A stretch of DNA of 64,000 nucleotides, taken from positions 62,001-126,000 of the forward strand of contig NZ_JAAGOY010000007.1 of NCBI RefSeq assembly GCF_010500215.1, written 5' to 3'. Position 1 is the first letter of the stretch. Every line of letters begins with the position of its first letter. Origin of the DNA: Aliiroseovarius sp. PrR006. Lineage in GTDB: Bacteria; Pseudomonadota; Alphaproteobacteria; Rhodobacterales; Rhodobacteraceae. Made by a program: the position numbers and the translations under genes. The notes below the pieces were generated by a model. That model made no database searches, was not told where the DNA came from, and saw only the letters and a list, made by a program, of their open reading frames with translations. Positions 53,500-61,700 of the stretch are shown in pieces.

Positions 53500-53517
53500 T
53501 TTTACCATCTGGTAAAA
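53500..53517. promoter_or_regulatory. RutR-like operator before the dihydropyrimidine dehydrogenase genes
   Basis: TTTTACCA-TC-TGGTAAAA is a perfect 8-bp palindrome, 54 bases before the pydA start in an AT-rich promoter-like stretch. Its ACCA-N2-TGGT core matches the RutR consensus TTGACCA-N2-TGGTCAA. A RutR orthologue is encoded 3.6 kb away (57094-57720) at the same locus. Confidence 0.7.
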
Positions 53518-53570
53518 CTTTTAATTCTATGCCCTACTGAATGCACCAAAGCCAATCCAAGGAACCAGCT

Positions 53571-54911
53571 ATGGCACATATCAACAGGGAAAATGGCGTT
53601 GCAGCCGGGCGGTTAGACCCGACGCAAGTAGCCGACAACTTTACCGACCTTCACCCGGAATATGACGGGCACGAGGCACTGGTCGCAGCAGATCGCTGCT
53701 ATTTCTGTCACGACGCACCGTGCATGACCGCCTGCCCCACCTCGATCGATATTCCGCTTTTCATCCGGCAAATCGCCACCGGCACACCCGAGGCCGCCGC
53801 GAAGACCATTCTGAACCAGAACATTTTGGGCGGCATGTGCGCCCGTGTCTGCCCGACCGAGACCTTGTGCGAAGAGGTTTGCGTGCGTGAAACCGCAGAA
53901 GGCAAACCGGTCGAAATCGGTCGCTTGCAGCGCTATGCCACCGACACGCTGATGGCATCGAATAGCCACCCGTTCACCCGCGCGGACAAGACCGGTAAAT
54001 CGGTCGCCGTTATTGGCGCCGGTCCCGCAGGCCTGTCCTGCGCACACCGTCTGGCCATGCTGGGCCACGACGTTGCGGTGTTCGAAGCGCGCGCCAAAGG
54101 GGGCGGTCTGAACGAGTTCGGCATCGCCGCCTATAAATCCACCAACGACTTCGCCCAGCGCGAGCTGGACTGGCTGCTGTCCATTGGCGGGATTGAGATC
54201 CGCTATGGTCAATCGCTTGGAGACGGGATCACGCTGAACGCGCTGCAAAGCGACTTTGACGCAGTCTTCCTTGGCATGGGGCTGACCGCAGTCAATGCGC
54301 TGGGAATGGATGGCGAAGACAAAGACAACGTCTCGGACGCCGTTGATTTCATTGCCGATCTGCGTCAGGCCTCCGATCTGACCGCCCTGCCCGTTGGACG
54401 CCGGGTCGTCGTCATCGGCGGCGGCATGACCGCGATTGACGCAGGCGTGCAAGCAAAGCTGCTGGGCGCGGAAGACGTCACCATCGTCTATCGCCGCGGA
54501 CAAGAAGCGATGGCCGCCTCAAGTTTCGAACAAGAGCTTGCACAGCAAAAGGGTGTCACCCTGATCTGCAACGCAACCCCCGTGGGTGTCGAAGGCAACG
54601 GATCGCTGACCGGCGTCACCTTTGCTTATACCGAAACCCAAAACGGCAAGTTGGTTACGCTGGACGAGACCTTCACCCTGCCCGCCGATCAGCTGTTCAA
54701 AGCCATCGGTCAGAAGCTGGGCGACACGCCCGACGCGCTGACCCTTGAGGGTGGCAAGATCAAGGTCGATGACGCACAGCGCAGCAGCGTTTCAGGTGTC
54801 TGGGCCGGGGGCGACTGTGCCTCGGGCGGGGACGATCTGACCGTCACCGCCGTTGCCGAAGGTCGCGATGCGGCCATGGATATTCACGCTACATTGATGG
54901 GAGCAAGCTAA
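53571..54911 (+). CDS. preT: Dihydropyrimidine dehydrogenase small/FAD subunit (PydA/PreT)
   Basis: FAD- and iron-sulfur-containing subunit that feeds electrons between NAD(P)H and the uracil/thymine-reducing PreA subunit, the first step of reductive pyrimidine breakdown. The 446 residues have two N-terminal Cys clusters (RCYFCHDAPCMTACP and CARVCPTETLCEEVCV, about 45-115), an FAD loop GAGPAGLSCAH, an NAD(P) loop VIGGGMTAIDAG, and the C-terminal GVWAGGDCASGGDDLTV. I use ATG 53571, which has AAGGA before it, over ATG 53541, which lacks a site. preA starts in its stop codon. Confidence 0.94.
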   Translation: MAHINRENGVAAGRLDPTQVADNFTDLHPEYDGHEALVAADRCYFCHDAPCMTACPTSIDIPLFIRQIATGTPEAAAKTILNQNILGGMCARVCPTETLCEEVCVRETAEGKPVEIGRLQRYATDTLMASNSHPFTRADKTGKSVAVIGAGPAGLSCAHRLAMLGHDVAVFEARAKGGGLNEFGIAAYKSTNDFAQRELDWLLSIGGIEIRYGQSLGDGITLNALQSDFDAVFLGMGLTAVNALGMDGEDKDNVSDAVDFIADLRQASDLTALPVGRRVVVIGGGMTAIDAGVQAKLLGAEDVTIVYRRGQEAMAASSFEQELAQQKGVTLICNATPVGVEGNGSLTGVTFAYTETQNGKLVTLDETFTLPADQLFKAIGQKLGDTPDALTLEGGKIKVDDAQRSSVSGVWAGGDCASGGDDLTVTAVAEGRDAAMDIHATLMGAS

Positions 54912-56215
54912 TGGCTGATCTGACATCAAACTTTCTTGGAATTTCGTCTCCCAACCCGTTCTGGCTGGCCTCGGCCCCGCCCACGGATAAGGAATACAAT
55001 GTCCGCCGCGCGTTCGAGGCCGGTTGGGGCGGTGTGGTCTGGAAAACGCTCGGCATGGAAGGTCCGCCCGTCGTCAACGTGAATGGTCCGCGCTACGGCG
55101 CCATTCACGGCGCGGATCGTCGCCTTCTGGGCCTGAACAATATCGAGCTGATCACCGACCGACCGCTTGAGGTGAACCTTGCCGAAATGACCCGCGTTAA
55201 GAAGGATTATCCCGATCACGCGCTGATCGCATCCGTCATGGTGCCCTGCGAAGAAGACGCGTGGAAAGAAATCATTCCTCGCATCGCGGAAACCGGCTGC
55301 GATGGATTCGAGCTGAACTTTGGCTGTCCGCATGGCATGGCCGAACGTGGCATGGGGTCTGCGGTTGGTCAGGTCCCCGAGTATATCGAGATGGTCACCC
55401 GCTGGTGCAAAGAAGCCACCGACCTGCCGGTGATCGTGAAGCTAACGCCCAACATCACCAACATCCTGCACCCGGCGCAAGCCGCCAAGGATGGCGGCGC
55501 GGATGCAGTCAGCCTGATCAACACGATCAACTCGATCACATCCGTCAATCTGGACGCCATGTCGCCCGAACCGATGATCGACGGCAAAGGCACCCATGGC
55601 GGCTATTGCGGTCCGGCGGTGAAACCGATCGCCCTGAACATGGTGGCCGAGATCGCCCGCAACCCCGGCACGCACGGCCTTCCCATCTCGGGCATTGGCG
55701 GTGTGACCACGTGGCGCGACGCTGCTGAGTTCATGGCGCTTGGCGCGGGTAACGTTCAGGTCTGTACCGCCGCGATGACCTATGGCTTCAAAGTGGTGCA
55801 AGAGATGATCTCGGGCCTGTCGCAATGGATGGACGAACAGGGTTACAATTCGATTGATGAAATTGTAGGTCGCGCTGTTCCGAACGTCACCGACTGGCAG
55901 TATCTGAACCTGAACCACGTCACTAAGGCGCGGATCAGCCAAGAGGACTGCATCAAATGTGGCCGTTGCTTTGCCGCTTGCGAAGATACCTCGCATCAGG
56001 CAATCACCATGTCCGAAGACCGTGTCTTTGACGTGAAAGACGACGAATGCGTTGCTTGCAACCTGTGCGTCAATGTCTGCCCCGTCGAAGGCTGTATCAC
56101 GATGGAAACCATCGCGCCCGGCGCCATGGATGAACGGACCGGAAAGCCTGTTGCGGATGAGTATGCAAACTGGACGACCCACCCCAACAACCCCGGCGCA
56201 ACCGCTGCGGAGTAA
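54911..56215 (+). CDS. preA: Dihydropyrimidine dehydrogenase subunit PreA
   Basis: FMN-containing subunit that reduces uracil and thymine to the dihydro forms. The 434 residues have a dihydroorotate dehydrogenase-like barrel (about 1-310) with NPFWLASAPPTDKEYNVRRAFEAGWGG, FELNFGCPHGMAERGMGSAVGQ, and the VSLINTINSI region, followed by a ferredoxin-type domain with two [4Fe-4S] motifs, CIKCGRCFAACEDTSH and CVACNLCVNVCPVEGC (about 336-400). The one-base overlap with the partner gene gives coupled synthesis. Confidence 0.95.
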   Translation: MADLTSNFLGISSPNPFWLASAPPTDKEYNVRRAFEAGWGGVVWKTLGMEGPPVVNVNGPRYGAIHGADRRLLGLNNIELITDRPLEVNLAEMTRVKKDYPDHALIASVMVPCEEDAWKEIIPRIAETGCDGFELNFGCPHGMAERGMGSAVGQVPEYIEMVTRWCKEATDLPVIVKLTPNITNILHPAQAAKDGGADAVSLINTINSITSVNLDAMSPEPMIDGKGTHGGYCGPAVKPIALNMVAEIARNPGTHGLPISGIGGVTTWRDAAEFMALGAGNVQVCTAAMTYGFKVVQEMISGLSQWMDEQGYNSIDEIVGRAVPNVTDWQYLNLNHVTKARISQEDCIKCGRCFAACEDTSHQAITMSEDRVFDVKDDECVACNLCVNVCPVEGCITMETIAPGAMDERTGKPVADEYANWTTHPNNPGATAAE

Positions 56216-56258
56216 AAAACCTTCGGCCCTGCTGCCTGCGTGGCAGGGCCATTTGGCG

Positions 56259-57113
56259 ATGCTCAGCTTTTCGATGCTGGTGTCGCTGTCCTTCACCTTT
56301 GGACATATCGTGGCCCGCGACATGGCCCCGGCGGCGCTGAGCACCGTGCGCTTTGCGCTGGCTGCGTTGCTGCTGATGGTCGTCGCGAAGGCAATGCGGG
56401 TGCCGATTGCCCCTGTATTCCACCGCTTCTGGCGCTTTGGCCTGATGGGCGGGCTGATGGCTGTCTATTTCATCACCATGTTCGAGGCGCTGCGCGTCAC
56501 GTCGGCGGTATCCACTGCGGCTGTCTTCACCCTGACGCCGTTGATGGCTGCCGGGTTCGGCTATGCCATCGCCCGTCAATACGCCAGCCGCTGGACTCTG
56601 ATCGCCCTGACCATCGGAGCCCTAGGCGCAATCTGGGTGATCTTCCGCGCTGATCTAAATGCGCTGCTCAGGTTCGAGATCGGATTTGGCGAGGCCTTGT
56701 TCACTGTCGGCGCTTTCGCTCATGCCATGGTCCCCGCGCTCGCCCGCAAGCTGGCCCATGACGTGAAACCGGTCCAGACCTCGATCGGGACCATTCTGGG
56801 GGCGTTAGTCGTCACGGCCATCTACGGCGCGCCAGACCTGATCGCGACGGACTATGCTGCCCTGCGCCCAGCGGTCTGGTTGGTGATCATCTATCTGGCC
56901 GTTGCAGCCACCGCCGGTTCCTTCTTCCTGCTGCAATACGCAGCCCAGCGCCTGCCTGCGGGCAAGGTTATGGCCTACACCTATCTGGTGCCCAGTTGGG
57001 TGGTCCTGTGGGATCTGTTGCTGCATGGCAAAACCCAGCCGCTGATGCTGCTTCTGGGGGTCTTTGCTACCCTTCTGGCGCTGCTTATGCTGCTTAGGGC
57101 CGAAGCGTCCTGA
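56259..57113 (+). CDS. EamA/DMT-superfamily transporter
   Basis: About 284 residues with ten transmembrane segments in two EamA repeats (the first about 1-130, the second about 145-280), with family patterns ALSTVRFALAALLLM and AYTYLVPSWVVLWD. Substrate unknown; its place between preA and rutR suggests a pyrimidine, a breakdown product such as beta-alanine, or an intermediate. The start is uncertain. The ATG at 56259 is used because the frame further upstream runs into preA without a good start; TTG at 56253 is possible. Its end overlaps the rutR end by 20 bases. Confidence 0.8.
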   Translation: MLSFSMLVSLSFTFGHIVARDMAPAALSTVRFALAALLLMVVAKAMRVPIAPVFHRFWRFGLMGGLMAVYFITMFEALRVTSAVSTAAVFTLTPLMAAGFGYAIARQYASRWTLIALTIGALGAIWVIFRADLNALLRFEIGFGEALFTVGAFAHAMVPALARKLAHDVKPVQTSIGTILGALVVTAIYGAPDLIATDYAALRPAVWLVIIYLAVAATAGSFFLLQYAAQRLPAGKVMAYTYLVPSWVVLWDLLLHGKTQPLMLLLGVFATLLALLMLLRAEAS

Positions 57114-57720
57114 TCAGCATATCCTTGATGAATCGCTCGGCATCCTCAAACCGCGTGGCGGACCGCTCCGGCCCCAACACGGACCGCACCTGCACATCGA
57201 AATCCGCATAGTGCTGCGTCATCGCCCAGATCGAAAAGATCAGGTGATGCGGATCCAGCGGCGCCAGTTTTCCAGCATCCATCCAGTCCTGAATGATGGC
57301 GGCCTTTTCATCGACCAGCGCCTTCAGGTCCGTCGGAAGCACCTCACCCAGACGAGGCGCGCCGTGCAAGATCTCGGTCGCGAACAAGCGACTTTCGCGT
57401 GGCATGTTCCGCGACATTTGAACCTTGCGCGAGACATACGTTAAGATCTCATCCATCGGATCGCCATCCGCATTCAGATCATGCAGCGGCTGCACCCACT
57501 TTTCCAGCAGGCTCTCCAGAAGCTCTGCATAGATCTGATCCTTGCCATTGAAGTAGTAGACGACGTTCTGCTTGGACAGCCCAGCGGCTTTGGCGACTTG
57601 CTCTAACGTCGTGCCCCGCAACCCTTTTTCCGAGAAGACGTCCAGCGCAGCCTCGAAAATCGCCTGCCGTTTTTCCATCTGATTGCGCGTCTTGCGCGCT
57701 GTTGTCCCTGCCCGCGCCAT
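57094..57720 (-). CDS. rutR: TetR-family regulator of pyrimidine catabolism (RutR orthologue)
   Basis: 208 residues. The N-terminal helix-turn-helix is GTTLEQVAKAAGLSKQNVVYYF (about 35-57). The C-terminal ligand domain follows E. coli RutR closely: LKALVDEKAAIIQDWMDAGK and DPHHLIFSIWAMTQHYADF. RutR releases DNA when it binds uracil or thymine; the likely site here is the palindrome at 53500-53517. It lies directly after a second TetR gene with stop and start overlapping (TAATG). Confidence 0.88.
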   Translation of the reverse strand: MARAGTTARKTRNQMEKRQAIFEAALDVFSEKGLRGTTLEQVAKAAGLSKQNVVYYFNGKDQIYAELLESLLEKWVQPLHDLNADGDPMDEILTYVSRKVQMSRNMPRESRLFATEILHGAPRLGEVLPTDLKALVDEKAAIIQDWMDAGKLAPLDPHHLIFSIWAMTQHYADFDVQVRSVLGPERSATRFEDAERFIKDMLIRTLRP

Positions 57721-58352
57721 TACACGCCACCGTGCTTTTCAACGCCACGCAGAAGCAGGTCCTTCACCGCCGACTTGGTCTCGTCCCACTGGCGATTGGT
57801 CAACTCGACCCCTTCGTTCAGGGTGGTGATCTGATGGGTAAAATCCGCATAGTGCTGCGTCGTTGCCCAGATGGCGTAAAGCAGATGACGTGCGCTAATC
57901 GGGCGGATCTGCCCGCGCGCAATCCACGCCTCGATCACCACGATCCGGTCTTCCGTCCAGGACCGCAATTCATCTTCCAAATAGTCCTGCACAATCGGCG
58001 CGCGCTGGATGATCTCATTCGCCCAGACTTTAGAGCCATAAGGCCGCGTCCGCGCCAGATCGAGCTTCGTGTCGATATAATCGCCCAGCGCCTGGATCGG
58101 GTCATTGTCAACGGTGATGCTGTCCGCCGCCGCGCGCCAGATATCAAAGATCTCGCCCACCACGCGACGATACAGAAGCTCCTTGGTCTCGAAGTAATAA
58201 ACCACGTTCGATTTCGGAATACCCGCCTGCGCCGCGATTCGGCTGATCGACGCACCCGCGTATCCGAACTCGGCGAACACGCGTTCCGCGGCGGCTAGAA
58301 TCCGCGCAGTCACTTCCTGCCGATTACGGCTTTGAATGCCTTTTGTCGCCAT
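57720..58352 (-). CDS. TetR-family regulator, RutR-like paralogue
   Basis: 210 residues. The helix-turn-helix (GASISRIAAQAGIPKSNVVYYF) differs from the neighbour mainly in its first helix and turn. The C-terminal domain has the same family pattern (ARHLLYAIWATTQHYADF), so the two genes look like duplicates that diverged. It is divergent from the hydrolase/transporter operon, and a large inverted repeat (58446-58480) lies between them. That repeat is its most likely site, which would make it the regulator of that operon and perhaps of itself. Confidence 0.85.
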   Translation of the reverse strand: MATKGIQSRNRQEVTARILAAAERVFAEFGYAGASISRIAAQAGIPKSNVVYYFETKELLYRRVVGEIFDIWRAAADSITVDNDPIQALGDYIDTKLDLARTRPYGSKVWANEIIQRAPIVQDYLEDELRSWTEDRIVVIEAWIARGQIRPISARHLLYAIWATTQHYADFTHQITTLNEGVELTNRQWDETKSAVKDLLLRGVEKHGGV

Positions 58353-58445
58353 ACTTACGTCAACACTTCACACCTTAATTCTGCGTAACTTTCGCGCAGT
58401 GCTTTCCCTTTTCGCACGAGATTTCCTCAGAAAACAGAACAATTC

Positions 58446-58480
58446 GCACGATCGGTCAGAAAAATGTTGACCGATCGTGC
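58446..58480. promoter_or_regulatory. Large inverted repeat (double TetR-type operator) before pydC
   Basis: GCACGATCGGTCA (58446-58458) and TGACCGATCGTGC (58468-58480) are perfect 13-bp arms, spacer 9. Each arm is itself a near-palindrome around CGATCG, so it may hold two dimers with centres 22 bases apart, i.e. on one DNA face. It lies midway between the divergent TetR gene and pydC. Confidence 0.75.
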
Positions 58481-58557
58481 AGAAATCATCCAGCCTGAAG
58501 ACAAGACGGAATCTAAATTCCGCATGCACATTCATGTGTACCCAAAGGGAGATGAAT

Positions 58558-59805
58558 ATGAACAACCGCAAAAACTTGCGTATTGATCCTGATCGGCTGT
58601 GGGACAGTCTGATGGAGATGGCCAAGATCGGCCCCGGCATCGCAGGCGGCAACAATCGCCAGACACTGACAGATGAAGACGCCGAGGGCCGCGCGCTGTT
58701 CCAAAAATGGTGTGAAGCCGCTGGCATGACGATGGGCGTCGATACGATGGGCAACATGTTTGCCACCCGTCCCGGCGAAGACCCGAACGCCCTGCCCATC
58801 TATATGGGCTCGCATCTGGATACGCAGCCCACCGGCGGCAAGTATGACGGCGTTTTGGGCGTGCTGGGCGGGCTGGAAGCGGTCCGCACGATGAACGACC
58901 TAAACGTCAAAACCAAACACCCGATCGTCGTTGCCAATTGGACCAACGAAGAAGGCACGCGCTTTGCGCCGGCCATGCTGGCCTCGGGCGTGTTCGCCGG
59001 CAAGCACACGCAAGACTGGGCTTATGATCGCGAAGATGCCGAGGGCAAGAAGTTCGGAGACGAGCTGAAGCGCATTGGCTGGGTTGGCGATGAAGAGGTC
59101 GGCGCACGCAAAATGCACGCGATGTTCGAGCTGCACATCGAACAAGGCCCCATTCTGGAGGCCGAGGGCAAAGACATCGGCGTCGTCACCCACGGTCAGG
59201 GCCTGAACTGGCTGGAAGTGACCATCGTGGGCAAGGAAAGCCACACCGGCTCGACCCCCATGCATATGCGCATCAACGCAGGCCGCGGCCTGGCGCTGAT
59301 CACCGAGTTGGTGCACGAAATTGCGATGAAGCACCAGCCAAACGCGGTGGGTGCGATTGGCCATGTCGATGTCTATCCGAACTCGCGCAACATCATCCCC
59401 GGCAAGGTCGTCTGCACCGTCGATTTCCGCTCGCACCTGCAAGAGGTGATCGACGCCATGATCGCCGAGTTCGACGAGCGTGCGCCGAAGCTCTGCGCCG
59501 ACATTGGCGTCGAGATGAGCTGGGAAATGGTCGGCACCTTCGACCCGCCCGCCTTTGACGAGGGCTGCGTGAAAGCGGTGCGCGATGCGGCGGAAGAGCT
59601 GGGCTATAGCCACATGGATATCGTGTCCGGCGCGGGCCACGACGCCTGCTGGATCAACGACGTCGCACCCACCGCAATGATCATGTGTCCCTGCGTGGAC
59701 GGCCTGAGCCATAATGAGGCCGAGGACATCTCCAAGGAATGGGCCGCAGCTGGCACGGATGTCTTGCTGCACGCAGTGTTGGAAACGGCGGAGATTGTGG
59801 AATGA
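58558..59805 (+). CDS. pydC: Zn-dependent N-carbamoyl amidohydrolase (beta-ureidopropionase type)
   Basis: M20-family metal amidase, third step of reductive pyrimidine breakdown: N-carbamoyl-beta-alanine to beta-alanine, CO2 and ammonia. The 415 residues carry metal-site motifs GSHLDTQPTGGKYDGVLGV, NWTNEEGTRFAPAM, ELHIEQGPILE and, late, SGAGHDACWI and CVDGLSHNEAED. The dimer-domain Arg/His pattern TVDFRSHLQ is present. The ATG at 58558 is 7 bases after AAGGGAG, so I prefer it to ATG 58552. An N-carbamoyl-L-amino acid hydrolase is the alternative; the operon with dihydropyrimidinase favours ureidopropionase. Confidence 0.9.
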   Translation: MNNRKNLRIDPDRLWDSLMEMAKIGPGIAGGNNRQTLTDEDAEGRALFQKWCEAAGMTMGVDTMGNMFATRPGEDPNALPIYMGSHLDTQPTGGKYDGVLGVLGGLEAVRTMNDLNVKTKHPIVVANWTNEEGTRFAPAMLASGVFAGKHTQDWAYDREDAEGKKFGDELKRIGWVGDEEVGARKMHAMFELHIEQGPILEAEGKDIGVVTHGQGLNWLEVTIVGKESHTGSTPMHMRINAGRGLALITELVHEIAMKHQPNAVGAIGHVDVYPNSRNIIPGKVVCTVDFRSHLQEVIDAMIAEFDERAPKLCADIGVEMSWEMVGTFDPPAFDEGCVKAVRDAAEELGYSHMDIVSGAGHDACWINDVAPTAMIMCPCVDGLSHNEAEDISKEWAAAGTDVLLHAVLETAEIVE

Positions 59806-60248
59806 CACAGGTGACGGTTCACCGGCAGGTGGGTCTGGTCGATGTCACTTATCGGCCTGACCTGAATGCAGTGAACCTAGTCTGGCACGCGGAGTATGAT
59901 GAAGGCACCGGAGTTCGTGACGCAGTTCTTGCAGCCGCAGCCTATGCAAAGGCGCATGACGTTAAGGGCTGGCTGGCTGACATATCACGTTCCCGATCCG
60001 CTCTCAGCCCATCGGATCTTGATTGGGTCAATGGTGAAGAGTTCCACAATGCAATCAAAAGTTCTGGCCTGACGCGCTTCGTTCTGGTGCCTCCTTTGCC
60101 CGAAACAGGCCAAGACACCAGTTGGCTGGATGACTGGGAAAAGAATACGCTGGCGGCATTCGGGGCCGGCGTCGAGGCCAAAATCATTCGTGACCCAGAA
60201 GAGGTCTACGAATTTCTGACAACACCCACACGGGGAGAAAACGCATGA
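59802..60248 (+). CDS. Uncharacterised 148-residue protein in the pyrimidine operon (STAS-like)
   Basis: Overlaps pydC by ATGA and dihydropyrimidinase by ATGA, so it is firmly part of the operon. The sequence has alternating strands and helices: an opening VTVHRQVGLVDVTYRPDLNAVNLVW, a helical VRDAVLAAAAYAKAHDVKGWLADISRS, then DLDWVNGEEFHNAI and LTRFVLVPPLPETGQDTSWLDDWE, ending IIRDPEEVYEFL. The layout recalls the STAS/SpoIIAA-like fold (a central GWLADISR-type strand before a conserved turn), but I cannot name a family. No membrane segment or Cys cluster. Role unknown; a regulator or partner of the neighbouring enzymes is possible. Confidence 0.8.
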   Translation: MTQVTVHRQVGLVDVTYRPDLNAVNLVWHAEYDEGTGVRDAVLAAAAYAKAHDVKGWLADISRSRSALSPSDLDWVNGEEFHNAIKSSGLTRFVLVPPLPETGQDTSWLDDWEKNTLAAFGAGVEAKIIRDPEEVYEFLTTPTRGENA

Positions 60249-61699
60249 GCACCGTCATTAAAAACGGCACAATCGTTACCGCCGACCTGACCTATAAATC
60301 CGACGTCCTGATCGACGGCGGCGTCATCATCGAAATTGGCCCTGACCTGAAGGGCGACGAGGTGCTGGACGCCACCGGCTGCTATGTCATGCCGGGCGGG
60401 ATTGACCCGCATGTGCACCTTGAGATGCCTTTTATGGGCACCTATTCCTCGGACGATTTCGAAAGCGGGACGCGCGCCGGTCTGGCGGGCGGCACCACGA
60501 TGGTGGTCGATTTCTGCCTGCCCAACCAAGGTGAAAGCCTGCTGGACGCGCTGAAGCGGTGGGACAACAAATCGACCCGCGCGAATTGTGACTATTCGTT
60601 CCATATGGCGGTGACCTGGTGGGGCGAGCAGGTGTTTAACGACATGCAGACCGTCGTGCAGGAGCGCGGCATCAACACGTTCAAGCACTTCCTCGCCTAT
60701 AAGGGCGCGTTGATGGTGAATGATGACGAGCTTTACTCGTCGTTTACGCGTCTGGCCGAACTGGGCGCGACCCCGATGGTCCATGCCGAAAACGGCGATG
60801 TGATTGCCGAGCTGTCGGCCAAGCTGCTGGCTGAAGGCAATACCGGCCCCGAGGCACACGCCTATTCCCGCCCTTCTCAGGTCGAAGGCGAAGCCACCAA
60901 CCGCGCCATCATGATCGCCGATATGGCCGGCGCGCCGCTTTATGTGGTGCATGTGTCTTGCGAGGAAGCCCACGAAGCCATCCGCCGCGCCCGTATGCAG
61001 GGTAAGCGCGTTTGGGGCGAGCCGCTGATCCAGCACCTGACGCTGGATGAAAGCGAGTATTTCAACAAGGATTGGGACCACGCTGCGCGCCGCGTCATGT
61101 CGCCCCCCTTCCGCAATCAAAAACACCAAGACAGCCTGTGGGCGGGTCTGCAATCGGGCTCTCTGTCCGTCGTGGCCACCGACCACTGCGCCTTCACGAC
61201 CGAGCAGAAACGTTATGGCGTGGGCGACTTTACCCAGATCCCGAACGGTACCGGCGGGCTTGAGGATCGGATGCCGATGCTCTGGACCCAAGGCGTTGCC
61301 ACGGGTCGCCTGACGATGAACGAATTTGTCGCCGTCACTTCGACCAATATCGCGAAGATCCTGAACTGTTACCCGCGCAAGGGTGCCGTGCTGGTTGGCG
61401 CCGATGCTGACCTTGTGGTCTGGGACCCAGAGAAGTCCAAGACCATTGCCGCGGGCACGCAGCAATCCTCGATCGACTACAACGTCTTCGAAGGGCATCA
61501 GGTCAAAGGCCTGCCGCGCTTCACCCTGACACGTGGTCAAGTGGCTGTACATGACGGAGAAATCCGCACGCAGGAAGGTCATGGTAAGTTCGTCGCCCGT
61601 GAACCGAATGCAACGGTGAACACCGCGCTATCGAAGTGGAAAGAGCTGACAGCGCCGCAGCCGGTCAAACGCTCGGGCATTCCGGCGACGGGGGTCTAA
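60245..61699 (+). CDS. hydA: Dihydropyrimidinase
   Basis: Second step of reductive pyrimidine breakdown: opens 5,6-dihydrouracil or dihydrothymine to the N-carbamoyl acid. The 484 residues contain the metal ligands His in GGIDPHVHLEMPF, the carboxylated Lys in FKHFLAYKGALMVND, MVHAENGD, YVVHVSCEEAH, and the Asp in VVATDHCAFTTEQK. The amidohydrolase opening VIKNGTIVTADLTYKSDVLIDGG is complete. ATG 60245 overlaps the preceding stop; the ABC ATPase starts one base after its stop. Confidence 0.95.
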   Translation: MSTVIKNGTIVTADLTYKSDVLIDGGVIIEIGPDLKGDEVLDATGCYVMPGGIDPHVHLEMPFMGTYSSDDFESGTRAGLAGGTTMVVDFCLPNQGESLLDALKRWDNKSTRANCDYSFHMAVTWWGEQVFNDMQTVVQERGINTFKHFLAYKGALMVNDDELYSSFTRLAELGATPMVHAENGDVIAELSAKLLAEGNTGPEAHAYSRPSQVEGEATNRAIMIADMAGAPLYVVHVSCEEAHEAIRRARMQGKRVWGEPLIQHLTLDESEYFNKDWDHAARRVMSPPFRNQKHQDSLWAGLQSGSLSVVATDHCAFTTEQKRYGVGDFTQIPNGTGGLEDRMPMLWTQGVATGRLTMNEFVAVTSTNIAKILNCYPRKGAVLVGADADLVVWDPEKSKTIAAGTQQSSIDYNVFEGHQVKGLPRFTLTRGQVAVHDGEIRTQEGHGKFVAREPNATVNTALSKWKELTAPQPVKRSGIPATGV

Positions 61700-61700
61700 C

